Counted from the stretch's first letter, positions 21,426 to 32,480 are shown. The stretch is 64,000 nucleotides of DNA from Russula earlei (GCA_025769875.1 JAGFNK010000087.1:1-64000), one strand, 5' to 3'. Notes: generated by a model not told the origin, from the sequence alone. Numbers and translations: made by a program.

Positions 21426-24400
21426 GATTATGAGACCTGAGCATCTCTAGACAAAACAAGTCGACATCTAAACACACCCAGAACTAAGAACAAAACATCA
21501 TAGCAAATGAGTACCAGTACATCCCCGCCAAACAGTGGAAATGCCCCTTCTGCAGGAGCCGTGAAAACTACCTCAAAGGCCAACTCACACCACTATGACA
21601 TGCCTTTCCTTGATGATGAAGGAACTGAGTTCCAGTTCTGGAAGTTCCGCATCCAAACAGTTCTCAAAACTTGAGAACTCTGGACAGTAGTTGATGGGAC
21701 CTACACCAAACCCAACCCAAGCAGCGACTCCACTGGCTCCGAAGACTGGCTTTACCGAGACTGCAAGGCACACGCTCAAATATGCCTAATGCTAAAAAAT
21801 GAGCCCCTGAACTCCGTCCTTGATGCCAAAACAGCCAAAGAACGCTGGAACAAGCTGTCAGCCCGCTATGAAGGCACTGGTGAACAAAGCATCACTCACC
21901 TCATAGAGGAGTTATTCTGAGGCACACTGTCCGAGGATGAACCCGTTGAACCCCAACTCAACAGGCTGCTCCGCTGCTCGCGAACGCTTGCCACACTCGG
22001 TTTCTCAATCAAGGACAAGCTCCTCGCGTACATCCTCCTTCAAACACTCCCGGACTCCATGGCCACTCTTAAAACCATCCTTTGCACCACTAAAGTCTCT
22101 GAAATCTCCACTGATTTCATCAAATCCCAAATCATCAATGAAGAGCAATGCTGCATGAACGCTTCTGGAACAAGCGCCACTGCATTCTTCGCCAAAGCCA
22201 CTAAGAAAGCAAAGGGAAAAAATAAGCAAAAGGATAAGACTAAACATTGCACTCACTGCAATATCCCTGGCCATGATGTAAAGGAATGCTGGAAATTGAA
22301 GAAGGAGCAAGCAAAGGCAGCCACACCTGCCTCCACTGCTGCGGCGACCTCCTTGTCTGCAAAGGTTGCAGTTGCTGAGACAACCAGCGATGATGTTCAA
22401 CTCTTCAGTGCAATCGCCACAGACCCATCTTCCTATCCAAATGTCGCATTCGCTCTCTGAGCACACACTATACAGCCCAGTCAGTATTGCTGGATAGTCA
22501 ACTCTGGTGCATCACGCACCATGAGCTGTAACCGCGAGTGGTTCTCCACTTTCTCCACCCTCACGCCACCAACGCGCATCACTCTGGGTGATGACAGTGT
22601 CATCCATGCCACTGGATTTGGGCACATCCCTGTCCGCATGAATGCAAATGGACACTGGCACAATGCCATACTCCATGACATACTCTTTGTCCCAGAGCTA
22701 AATGGAAATTTGCTATCAGTTGCCCAACTCTCTTGGTGTGGTGCTGATATCCATTTCACTGGGAAAAGTTGTCAGCTATTCAACCAAAAGGGAATGCTCA
22801 CCTGCAATGGGCAAATCCAGGGAAAACTCTATGTTATGAACATGAGAACTGTCACCCCAGAAACAGCCCAGATCACATGCATCAAAAGCTTCCCAGCTGA
22901 GGGCGAAGACATGCAGTCCACAGATGAGACTGTCTTAATCATGCGTTGCACAGCCTCCAAAGCTGACATGGACACCTGGCATCGTCGATTAGGCCACCTT
23001 AATGTCGACACTGTAGTGCGCATGGTCAGAAAAGGGATGGTGAAAGGAATGGAAATCTCAAACAGCACACCTACCACACTCTGTGAGCCCTGCATCAAAG
23101 GCAAACAAACACGCCTTGACATCCAAAAGTCCATGGAAACATGCGCCAACACAGTGCTTGGCCACGTCTTCTCAGATGTCTGTGGAAAGATGCCAACACG
23201 CTCACACAAAGGCTTCGAGTATTTCGTCACCTTCACAGATGATAAATCTCGAAAAGTATTTGTCAAAGGGTTATGCCACAAAAGTGACATTGCACGCCAC
23301 CTCAAAGCATTCATCGCACATGCTGAACTGGAAACCGGCCACCACATGAAAGTTCTTCACAGTGATGGAGGAGGTGAATATATTGGCCATGAAGTCAAAA
23401 ACCATCTGGAAAGCAAGGGGATCAGGCAAGAACTTACGATGCCAGACACCCCCCAGCACAATGGTGTTGCCAAACACATGAACTGCACCTTACTTGACAA
23501 GGTCTGTGCAATGCTGAGCAATGCTGGCCTACCAGAATCGTTCTGGTATGTTGCACTTCAACATGCTGCCCTTCTGCACAACGTCTCTCCAACACGTGCA
23601 CTTGGAGACATCACACCAGAGGAAGCCTGGAGCGGAAACAAACCTGATGTTTTCCGCCTCCATGTTTTTGGCTCCCACATGTTCGTACACATCCTGACCA
23701 AAAAACGTAGCAAATTGGCTGCAAAGTCATTAGTGTGCACGTTCCTTGGGTATGCCCAAAACCACAAAGCTTACCATCTGATACATCGACCTTCACACTG
23801 CTTCCTGGAGTCACACGATGTCATCTTCAATGAAGGGGGCCCAGTCAAATCCTTTGAACGTGTTATCATCCAAACTGACGACATGGACGACATGGACACA
23901 GCAGATGAACCTATTATTACTCTGCAAACTGAAACTCCCCTGTCTGAAGCTCTATCAGAAAGTGAAAGTGAAGTCAAAGAAACACATACCATACAACCCC
24001 CAGCTCCACCTGAGCCTATCTCTTCCCATCCGAAATGCACACTCCATGCACCAATCCGTGATGATGATCCGCACTACTCTGTAACCTCATATGGCTCACA
24101 AAAGCGTCCTACAGAACACACCAATGCAGCCCTAGACATCACCATGAATGACCCACGCACCTATGCTCAGGCCATGGCACATCTGGACGCCGCTGAGTGG
24201 GAAGTGGCTTGTGAGGAAGAAAGACACTCATTCAAGCGCATGGGTGTATATGAAATCGCCCCATGTCCCAAAGACCACAAGGTCGTTGGAAGCAAATGGG
24301 TATTCCGCATCAAGCAGGGGCCCAATGGCTCCACCCAAAAATATAAGGCCCACGTCGTAGCGCAGGGCTTCACACAAGTCGAGGGGATCGACTATGATGA

Positions 24401-24440
24401 AATGTTCACACCTGTCGTGAAATTTGCCTCCCTTCATACT

Positions 24441-25531
24441 TGTTGTGATCTACCCCCTTGTTGGTTTGCTCTAAACTTCTTTTGTTACTGTTCCCTTTTG
24501 TCACCCTTGTCCCCTCGGTTACCGTTTCATCCCTTGATGCTGATGGTCCCTTATTGTTTCACCTATGGTGTTTCATCTATTGTTGAGTTACTTTTGCTAT
24601 TGGCTCACCTTTTTATCTATTGTTCTGCATATAGTAATGTACAGCCTCGCCACATACAGTATTTAAGCACCTGTAGAAGCTGGGGAATGCCCCAAGCTTA
24701 GCTTTGTCCCATTTCCTGTTGCATCCCCTTTGCCCCGTACTGTCTCTCAATCACAACTTGTGTTGTGCTGGCTTTCATCTTGCTTGACCTGAGGACACCT
24801 CAAGGAACCCTTGTGTTCCTCTTCCTCCTCTGCCTCTCTCTCATCGTCCTCCTCTTCTGTGAAACCAGAAGATTGTTGAGATTACCACTGCTTTGGGCAG
24901 TCTGATGTAATCACAGCCCAGTCACGTTAACGCATCGGCTCCCACAGACCGGGCATTCCCGGCTCATGCGTGTCACTCACACATCAGATCAGCCTGGACC
25001 AGCTCAGCTCAGATGCTGCAGCCTGCGTATGTTACAATGATAAGTTAATTGATGACAATCAGTAGCTACTAATGACTGATCCTTTATGATACAAGTTGGT
25101 AGTTATGATTACATTGCTTAGAGACACTTTTGTGTATTTAAGAGGCACTCAATTAGCTAGATCGCTTCAGTTTTGTCTTACACAACCTGAAGTGAGTACT
25201 TACTGTTTCCTATCTTATCTATCACATCTAATCACGCATTGTAGATATCTTTTGATAGGTATTACTGATTTATAGTCTTGTCTTACACAATACTGAAATA
25301 TCTTTTGATAGATCTTAAGGATCTTATCGCTGTTATCATAACCTGCACCCATCTGCTTCAACAAAGATCGACTCTGTCTGCAGACTGAGTCATTGTCTGA
25401 CTCAGCCTTGAGATGCTAAACCTTTGATCCAGTCTCTTTGAGCCGGCCCCACTGAACCCTTGAACCAAGTCACAGGGACTTGGCCCCACTGAACTCTGAG
25501 CTAACGCTCTTACGGCCACGACGCCGTAACA
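24441..25531 (+). mobile_element. Solo LTR, family B copy 4, TSD (A/G)TACT, split by LTR-E
   Basis: It starts TGTTGTGATCTACCCCC and ends GACGCCGTAACA. The flanks are ATACT (24436-24440) and GTACT (25532-25536). Across the site the RT frame resumes (SLHT, then VLALATERD). The mismatch is explained if CGTACT became CATACT by a CpG transition. LTR-E interrupts this copy at 24874-25363. Confidence 0.88.
24874..25363. mobile_element. Solo LTR, family E, TSD AAGAT
   Basis: The 490-bp segment starts TGTTGAGATTACC and ends CTGCTTCAACA. AAGAT flanks it at 24869-24873 and 25364-25368. It contains TATTTAAGAGGCACTC near 25136, a likely promoter, and an internal repeat of ATCTTTTGATAG. It is the innermost and so youngest insertion of the nest. 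No other copy lies in the window. Confidence 0.88.
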
Positions 25532-26802
25532 GTACTGTACTTGCTCTTGCCACTGAACGTGACCTAGAAGTCCACCAGATGGACATTAAATCAGCATACC
25601 TCAATGGGGAACTAAAAGAAGAAATATTTATGGAACCCCCACCTGGCTTTGACATCCCTGAAGGCATGGTATTGCACCTCATCAAAGCCCTGTATGGCAC
25701 CAAACAAGGCGGCCACATCTGGTACGAAGACATCTGAGGCAAACTCGGCTCCATGGGTGATCAACGCACAGAGGCCGATCACGCTGTCTTCACACACACA
25801 CATGATGGAGACCTCTCCATCATCGCCTTATACGTTGATGATATCATAATGGCATCTAAATCTATGGAAACCATCAACAAAGACAAATCAGCCCTGAAAC
25901 GGCACTACAAGATGACCGACCTTGGTGACATCTCCTGGATCTTGGGCATGCGAATCACACGGAATTGCGATGCTGGTTGGATGGCCCTCTCTCAAGAAAA
26001 ATATATCAATGAAATCCTAGAGAAGTATGGCAAAGCTGACGCGCACCCCATCAGCACACCAACACTTGCGAATGAGCACCTAATGAAGCTCACCTCGCCT
26101 GAGATCAATGCCAAAACCTACCAAAGTGCTATTGGTGCACTTATGTACCCAATGCTTGGTACACGTCCTGATCTTGCATACACTGTGGCAGCCCTTGGCC
26201 AACACGCTGCAAACTCAGGACCTGAACACCAGTGCGCACTTGATCGTGCGTTTCGATACCTCCGAGCCACCAGCACTCACCAGCTTGTCTTTCAATGAGG
26301 AGTCCCTGGTGGCACCATTTTGCATGGTTTCGTCGATGCAGACTGGGCCAGTGATGTGAATGACCGCAAATCCACATCAGGTTTTGTATTCATGCTGGGA
26401 GGAGGAGCAATCAGCTGGAGTTCAAAAAAACAAAGCTCAGTTGCTCTTTCAAGCACTGAAGCCGAGTACAGTATATCGCCGCCGCGCATGCTACAAAAGA
26501 GTTAGTGTGGCTCAGATGCTTGCTGAGTGAACTAGGGACAAACCTTCACTCTCCAACCACTCTTCATGTGGACAACCAGTCCGCAATAGCCATTGCGCGG
26601 AACCCCGAGTTTCACAACAGGACCAAGCATATTGAAGTCTGACATCATTTTTTGCGGCACAAAGTTGAAAGCAAGGAGCTTTGCCTTCAGTACATCCCCA
26701 CTGAGGACGAAACTGCTGATGTTTTGACCAAAGGACTTGCTCGAGAAAAGCATGAAAAGTTCTCCAGCGAGATGGGACTTCGCCACACAGGCTGAGGGGG
26801 TG

Positions 26803-27050
26803 TGTTGGAGTTGTGGCCAGCCACAGCGTGACGAGTCAGTCATGTGCTCACATGGTGTGTGACAAACAAGTGGAAATGTATATAGTTCATTTTATGGAAT
26901 TTTCTTGTCCCTCAGTCTTCTACAATAAGACTGAGGTCAGTCACACACTCATTTACTTCGCACACATAACTAATTACTCCTTTAGTATTCGCTATAGGTT
27001 AGAACACTCCTTAATATAGTCTTCTACAATAAGACTGAGTATTTGCTACA
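26803..27050 (+). repeat. Copia 3' LTR
   Basis: This 248-bp partner of the LTR at 21178-21425 has the same two hairpin-like motifs. It follows the polypurine tract at 26791-26802 and is bounded on the right by the TSD AATAG. Several differences from the 5' LTR are C/T or G/A. Confidence 0.9.
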
Positions 27051-28124
27051 AATAGAAGTATTAGGGTCAACTCTAGGGACACTAATAGAACTATATAAGG
27101 GGCCTTATAAGATAACACTATTCCCTAAACCAAACTACAAGTCCTCAAATGACCGGCCCTAAACTAACTAACAGAAAATGAATCAGGTGTTTGCATGTGT
27201 ACTAAAGCAGTGAACATGTGGACAGTGAAGGCTCTTACTCATCAAGAGAAGCCTTCTTATTCAGCAGCTTACTGAGCATGACTGAGCATGCTCAGTAAGC
27301 ACACTCTGACTTCTTACTCATCATTCTATTGTGCTTGATAACAAGGTTATGACTAGTTCCCTATTTAGCAGTTCTCTTGTAGTATATAAGGGCTCAATAA
27401 AGTAGCGGACAGTCCTCAGACTGTCCATTTGTTTATGGCACTCTCCATTCCTGGGATACTCCTTTAAGGACCGTCCCCTTGTGACTATTCTGGCTTCCTC
27501 TCTGCATACCTGCTTGACTTTACCAGTAACCATACCCCTCTGGTATTTGTTACTGCTCTGGACTCTACTTCTTGCCCACGCCATCTTGGACATTTATCAA
27601 CTCGTCTTTGAACTAACCTCTCGCTCTTGAACTGGATTGTTCAACAGTGAGTCTTGACATAAAGAGTCTGAGTTATTTTCTGTAGTTTGTACTCAGACTT
27701 GTAGTTAGTATATAAGCCCCAATGTAGCCTGTCAGACTGTCCATTTGTGATACTCTCATCTTCCAGAGTACTCCTTGCAACTGCCCTGTCTAAAGACTCC
27801 CCTCATTCCCAAGGTACTCCTTCAAGACTGCCTTGTTTAAAGCCCCTTTGCTGCACCAGCCTCTAGTCTTCACCTTTGCCTCTTGCAGCATGTACCAGTC
27901 CCCATCTGGTACCTCCTCATCATTTGGCTCATCCTCCTGCTCAATGCTTTACTTCAAGTGTATCATCTGTTCTGACCCTCACCCACCTGCTCCTGAGTCC
28001 ACAGTGATCAGCAGTACATGTCTTGACAATCTGTAGAGAAACTGTTGAGATATAGCAGTTTTGATTTTGCACCTGAAATGACATCCAAATATGGCAAGTG
28101 CAAGGTCACATGAAAATGACAGTA

Positions 28125-28898
28125 ATCTGAGGGTCAAGTGGTTTGTCTTCAGAGAGCATGGTCCAAAGGAATGCCTCCATTAGGTGGGCCATGCATTGTT
28201 CTCCCTTTCCTTTGTAGTAAGCACATAACTGGTCCCAGCAATCTTTAGCATTAGTGATTCCATGAACAGAGCTTAGCGGTTCATCTGATAATGTGAGGGA
28301 TATTTGTGCATGTGCTACTTGGTCTCAGTATGACCAGTTGTCAAAGGCAGTGGGATCTGCACTTTGGTCTGGCTTGGTGTATGTGCCATCTACTACTGTC
28401 CAGAGTTCCTGGAGTTCAAGAACCATTTGGATGCAGTGCTTCCAGAACATGAACTGGGCCCCTTTGTTATCAAGAGAAAGGACATCATAGGGTCACACAG
28501 TGGCTTTTGGGCCTGATGTTGTGGTTCCTGAGGAGGAGGTGTTTCTGCCTTGTGGAAGGGATGTGCCAGTGCCCATTACTATGTTGTGATGTTTCAAAAT
28601 TCTGGGTGTGTGGAGTTATTTGGCTTGTTTAGAGACAACCAGGTCTCATAATCTGTAGGAATGACTCTGTAATGAGTGCTCAGTCTTATTGTAGAAGACT
28701 ATACTAATTGGGTATTCTAACCTGTAACAAGCACTAAAAGGAGTAATTAGATGTGTACATAGATAATGAGAGTGTGACTAACCTCAGTCTTATTGTAGTA
28801 GACTGAGGGACACAGACAGGAAAAAGATGAAAACAAACTATATACATATCCACATGAGTGCATGACTAACCCATGATGCTGAGGCTGCAACTCCAACA
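28125..28898 (-). mobile_element. 5' fragment of a second Copia element (LTR and start of gag)
   Basis: Read on the minus strand, an LTR (28898-28654, 245 bp, TGTTGGAGTTGC to CCTACA) is followed by the same post-LTR sequence as the complete element (GATTATGAGACC). A Gag frame follows to about 28130, with QELWTVVDGTYTKPDQ and LSSVHGITNAKDCWDQL as in the full copy. A TAG or similar stop interrupts the frame. The element is cut off where element F2 ends. It is a relative of, not identical to, the copy at 21178. Confidence 0.8.
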
Positions 28899-28916
28899 AA
28901 GAGTACAGTTTTGGTT

Positions 28917-28990
28917 GTGTTTGAACCCAGGGCATGTGGTTTACCCATAGACAAAAGGGGGGTGAGGTACCACTACACCATCCACCTATC
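28917..28990 (-). other. tRNA-like Pol III promoter pair (SINE or tRNA relic)
   Basis: On the minus strand TGGTGTAGTGG (28980-28970) fits the A-box consensus fully. GGTTCAAACAC (28927-28917) fits the B box except at the last position. The spacing of about 43 bp is tRNA-like. I could not fold a good cloverleaf or name an anticodon. A tRNA-derived SINE head is the likelier reading. The LINE insertion used this sequence as target. Confidence 0.4.
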
Positions 28991-29909
28991 TTTTTTTTTT
29001 TTGGAAAGCATTTATTCTGGTAGTTAAGTACAGTAACTACTCAGAATAAGTGTTAGATAGCAGGAGAAAAAGGTTCAGCCCTATCTAACATGCTGTAGCC
29101 AGTGCGCGGACCAGGTGTGAGGGTAAAATGCACTTATGCACAACCCCATTAGGGGACAGTGTGGGACTCAGGGCACCTAGCCTGGGGGGCGGGGCTAAGG
29201 TGACCTCCTACCCACTAAAACCTCACGGAATGAGAGCCAGTTCGTTGGGAGTTCCATGGTTTTCTTGAGGAGGTGTTCCCAGGTATCCTTAACTAATCGG
29301 CAGGACCCTTTATCTCTTATAATTTTGGTTGCGGTAATTTTGTCGTCAGTAAGTCTCGTGTTGATGATACATAACCACCTTGTGCTGGGGGGTGGAGAGG
29401 GGGGGAAGTTGTGGAGGCGAGTTCTGTGTGAAGGGGTAACAAAGGGAGCTGAGTTTCATTGGATGAAAGGGAACTGAGGGCGGGGATTGGAAGTGGAAAG
29501 GCCTCGTGGTGGCATGGGTGTGGTGTGGTGGCATGGAGGATGGGGTAGGAGGGAGTGGTTGGCAGGTTGGCCGTGAGTGTAGCATTCTGTTCTCAGTGGG
29601 AGGGTGGGACATGGGAGTCCATTGTAGAGGGTGGGCGTGTTGACTGACCCGATGGGGGTTGAAGGCATGGTAGTGCAGGCATCATGTTATATTCGTATCA
29701 CTGTTTAGTGGTAATGCTTTACTGGGGTAGGCAGTTTAATGTAGGGATGTAGTGTTATTGTCTTTGTCGGGGGCCGTTGTTGGCCGTGGCTCAGACGGGT
29801 GGTTCTGACCTTGCAGAGCCCACTGTCGTCTTCATTGTTGCCCATCCTTGCCCCGGTTTTACCGTGGGAAAATCCGCACCTGGTGGTGGTAGCGGTTCAA
29901 GGAGCCCCC
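28991..29909 (-). mobile_element. LINE-type retrotransposon remnant with poly(A) and 18-bp TSD
   Basis: An 18-bp duplication CTACACCATCCACCTATC is present at 28973-28990 and 29910-29927. The insert starts next to a run of 12 T (a poly(A) tail on the minus strand), preceded there by AATAAA. A minus frame ending at 29195 (about 29374-29195) reads INTRLTDDKITATK, then LVKDTWEHLLK, then NWLSFREVLVG. I recognise this as the C-terminal end of fungal LINE ORF2 proteins. The roughly 530 bp upstream are GC-rich and carry no RT, so the copy is truncated or rearranged. Confidence 0.75.
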
Positions 29910-30089
29910 CTACACCATCCACCTATCACAGCCAGCCAAAGCCGAGTTGGACCGGACCGGACCGGACCGAGCCGTGACTGCCCTTGCGGCTTGCGGAGGC
30001 CTCCGGGAGGCCGTCCACATGGGACGACCAACCCCTACACAGTTCTCTCCTAAACTCGTGTGCAATACGACTTTTAAGTAACCCTCGCC

Positions 30090-30965
30090 ATGTCGTCCAC
30101 ATCGGTCAGTTCCAGCACCACCACCGAATCCCCTTCTTCAAGTCCCACGGGCGACGGATCAGGCAAGGGCAACAGCCCGGCATCCGCGACGATCCTTTTC
30201 GGCTTCCTCGTCATATTCGTCGCGCTCTTCGCGGCTTTCTTGCTTCTCAGCTTCTTCTGGCGGTACCAACGCAGCCGTCGGGGCGGCGACGGCGCGCTCG
30301 AGTCGGACGGGAGCAGAGGCAAGCATGACTTGAATCGCGTGCCGAAGATGTGGGAGGTGTGGATCCAGGACGACCCAAGCGGGGGTCGATGGTCGTGGGA
30401 GAGCGTCATGGTGCGTTTGCGACCCTCGCCATCTCCGTGTCCATCCTCTTGTGGTGGTGGTGGTTTTTTTTTTTTTTTTTTTGGCTTTTATTTTATTATT
30501 GTCTTTTTTTTTTTCTCAACCCATCGCCACCATCATCCGAGCCCGTCCTTCATGCACGCAGTCGCCCCCCCCCCCCCCCCCCCCCCCCCTCCCCCCCTCC
30601 GCTAACGGGTGATCGGGACTTAGCCATTGTCGATCGACGTCGACCGCGCGTCATCCGAACGAGGGATATCCACCGCCCCACATTCGCGCCTCCGCTGGCC
30701 CCGTAACCCTTTCCGTCGCCGGCCGGCGCCATCCCCAGCCCCAACGCAGCAGCAGCAGCAGCAGCACGAGAGCGGTCTGGGTGCCGAAGCGCAGGCGCTT
30801 ATCAGCGGGATGCGGATGTCATTCGTCATCGCGATGCCCCAGGCAGACGCGCCGAATCGGCGCCGATCTGAAATTTCCCAAGCATCGAGGGCGGACAGCT
30901 GGCGGCGCAGGGAGTATGCGATCGGGACGTATCACCCACCTTTATGGGAAGGGCGCATGCTGTGA
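30090..30965 (+). CDS. Single-pass membrane protein, Ser/Thr-rich ectodomain (paralogue 1)
   Basis: Exon 1 (30090-30410) encodes a short Ser/Thr/Pro-rich N-terminus, then one TM segment (about residues 32-55, ILFGFLVIFVALFAAF...). A basic stop-transfer stretch (RYQRSRRGG) and the conserved-looking block PKMWEVWIQDD follow, ending in WESVM. A GT donor follows at 30411. The acceptor is inferred near 30749, because only then does the downstream frame stay open (poly-Q, then MRMSFVIAMPQ, then EYAIGTYHPPLW) to the stop at 30963-30965. The intron holds long poly-T and poly-C runs. The neighbour at 31225-32056 has the same layout. Function is unknown. The topology (N out, basic tail in) is inferred. 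Confidence 0.6.
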
Positions 30966-31224
30966 AATGTAGGACTCACGACTTCCCCATGTTAACGCGC
31001 TTCGTCGTCGTCATGTATTACTGTATCATTCACGAAAAGGTGGTGTCCCCATGCCAATTATCTGTATGTACTGTTATTACTAACCGTAGGGGACAATAAA
31101 CAACTTTGCAAATGCTTGTCGATCGACGGTCTGTACCAGTACGTATGTTCCGTCACGTCAGGCTCAGGAACACGATTGCCACCCAACAATACACTAAATG
31201 TGCCACGCTGATCGATCGACAGGG

Positions 31225-32056
31225 TTAGGACGTGGTCCTCTTAAACGAATAGTGGTCTTCTCTGGTCCATGGCACCTCGAGAAGCCCGATAGCCAACTCA
31301 TTCTGGACCGGATGTTCGCACAGCCCTTCGCCAACCTCGTCATGAGCAGCCTCCGCGCGCGTCGGTGAAGGCATCTGAACAAGAACGGCGACCCGCAAGC
31401 CGCCGACCGTGTCTTCACGCACGTGCAATTTATCTTTCTCCGTCCCCCCGCCTCTGTCCCCATCGCCATCGTCCGGGATAGCTTCGTTCTCCCGCTCTGC
31501 TCTCATTACCGCGACGTCCGTGAAAAGCGTCGCAGAGAAGGGCTGCGAGACGGTCAGCAGCAGGGAGGAGGAATAGGAGGAACGAACCCGAGCGGGGCGG
31601 GGGGGGGCGGGGGGGGGGAGCGACAAAGGAGATTGACACACGAGGAGAGGGGGGGTTGCTCACCATGGACTTTTCCCACCTCAACGCGTCCACGGTCCGG
31701 CGCCTCTCCGTCCACGCCTCGAAGATCGCCGGCCTTCTGTCCGCGATGTCGTCGTGCTGCTGCGGCCTCCGCCCCCCCAGCGGACGGCGCCGGTACGGAG
31801 TGGGGCGGTAGCGTCGCGGGGACGGGGACCCGTCCCTCGAGTACCTCCTCCTCCACGCGCAGAGGGAGGCGACGCCAAAGGCGAACACGCCGATGCTGAC
31901 GAAGCTGACGATGAGGGACTGGGACATGCCGCCGTTGAAGAACGACGACGAGTCCAACGGAGAGGAGGGCGACGAGGACGTGACGTCTGGCATCGCGTTC
32001 GCCGTCACTGCGCTGCTTCCTAGGAGGGGTGGGACGGGTGGCCGGGAAGAGGACAT
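31225..32056 (-). CDS. Single-pass membrane protein (paralogue 2), tail-to-tail with 30090-30965
   Basis: Exons are 32056-31664 and 31542-31225, with a 121-bp GT-AG intron in phase 0. The N-terminus is Ser/Pro-rich, the TM segment is about residues 48-66 (SLIVSFVSIGVFAFGVASL), and a strongly basic juxtamembrane stretch follows (WRRRYSRDG). The exon joint RWEKSM/PFSATL matches the WESVM joint of paralogue 1. The C-terminal exon aligns with it: LRVAVLVQMP with MRMSFVIAMP, and ELAIGLLEVPW with EYAIGTYHPPLW. This shared intron position and tail make an ancient local duplication likely. I know similar uncharacterised proteins in Agaricomycetes but no function. Confidence 0.7.
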
Positions 32057-32480
32057 CGCTTTTTTTTTTACGGGCGGGGGTGGGGTTGTACGCTGGCAGA
32101 GGGGACAGTTCGCATAGTGCGCAGACACGCGCGCGAGGGAAAACAGGGGTCTGAAATGGAGCTGTGGGGGTTGGTTATGAGCTTGTGTGAGCCTCATGAT
32201 AAGACAATGTTGTCCCGTGCCGCATCCCGTCCCAGGCTATCGAAGCACAACCTTCTTGACGCCAAGGCACTTCTCATCGACGGCCTTCACACCCACGCCC
32301 GTCAGTCGATACACGGCATTCCCTACAGCGCCTTTCTAAATCTGGGAGCGAGATGGGCACATGCAATGGATACTTTGATAGCACAGGTGATATTGTACAG
32401 ACCAAACTGGGGATAGTGATAATTGTCATTCCACTATGGGAAGCCCGCAGACCCACTCAAATACAAATTGTCGGGTCCAC

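Larger units (their letters stand above)
21507..26795 (+). pseudogene. Copia gag-pol polyprotein, degenerate
   Basis: Starting from ATG 21507, Gag carries a CCHC knuckle (CTHC..H..C, about 22246-22290). Three in-frame TGA stops lie at 21672, 21918 and 22458. The protease reads WIVNSGAS instead of the usual DSG, so the catalytic Asp is Asn. The integrase has its HHCC finger (WHRRLGHLN...CEPC) and a core Asp (LHSDGGGEY), but the third catalytic residue is Lys (NGVAKHMN). The RT begins near 24150, is interrupted at 24441-25531, and resumes with the YVDD box at 25831. Further stops occur at 25735 and 26296. A frameshift near 26466 precedes the RNase H end and the final TADVLTKGL block. The protein cannot be functional. 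Confidence 0.9.
21178..27050 (+). mobile_element. Ty1/Copia retrotransposon, complete but inactive, TSD AATAG
   Basis: The 5' LTR (21178-21425) and 3' LTR (26803-27050) are both 248 bp, from TGTTGGAGTTGTGG to GCTACA. AATAG flanks the element at 21173-21177 and 27051-27055. A polypurine tract GCTGAGGGGGTG precedes the 3' LTR. The likely primer-binding region GATTATGAGACCTGAGC follows the 5' LTR, with no tRNA assigned. Domain order gag, protease, integrase, RT, RNase H defines Copia. The RT is split by LTR-B copy 4. Confidence 0.93.
20818..27659 (+). mobile_element. Solo LTR, family C copy, TSD TAAAG, split by Copia
   Basis: It starts TGTCATGAACCATTC and ends GTGAGTCTTGACA. TAAAG flanks it at 20813-20817 and 27660-27664. 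The two halves (20818-21177 and 27056-27659) sum to about 964 bp. A promoter-like AGTATATAAGG is near 27380. The halves are separated by a complete Copia element with TSD AATAG. Confidence 0.9.
20352..28028 (+). mobile_element. Solo LTR, family A copy 3, TSD ATCTG, split by LTR-C
   Basis: It starts TGTTGTAAACCAAGGCC and ends CATGTCTTGACA. ATCTG flanks it at 20347-20351 and 28029-28033. The halves 20352-20817 and 27665-28028 sum to 830 bp, the family A length. It is nested in element F2 and contains everything from 20818 to 27659. Confidence 0.9.
18144..28122 (+). mobile_element. Element F2 (partial F copy), carrying two insertions
   Basis: Three blocks match the right arm of F1 in order: 18144-18484 (from AGCTGTAGGGATAATGTA), 20094-20351 and 28034-28122. 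The right terminus GAAAATGACAG at 28122 is followed by TA, as in F1. A TA-flanked 1.6-kb element (18485-20091) and the LTR-A composite (20352-28028) interrupt it. Its left arm is missing. Confidence 0.75.

Noticed and set aside
28917..28990. Functional tRNA gene
   Set aside because: A and B boxes are present, but I could not form acceptor and anticodon stems or identify an anticodon.
31754..32023. Plus frames opposite the second membrane protein
   Set aside because: They are shadows of the GC-rich minus coding exon. Their Arg/Gly-rich products have no features.
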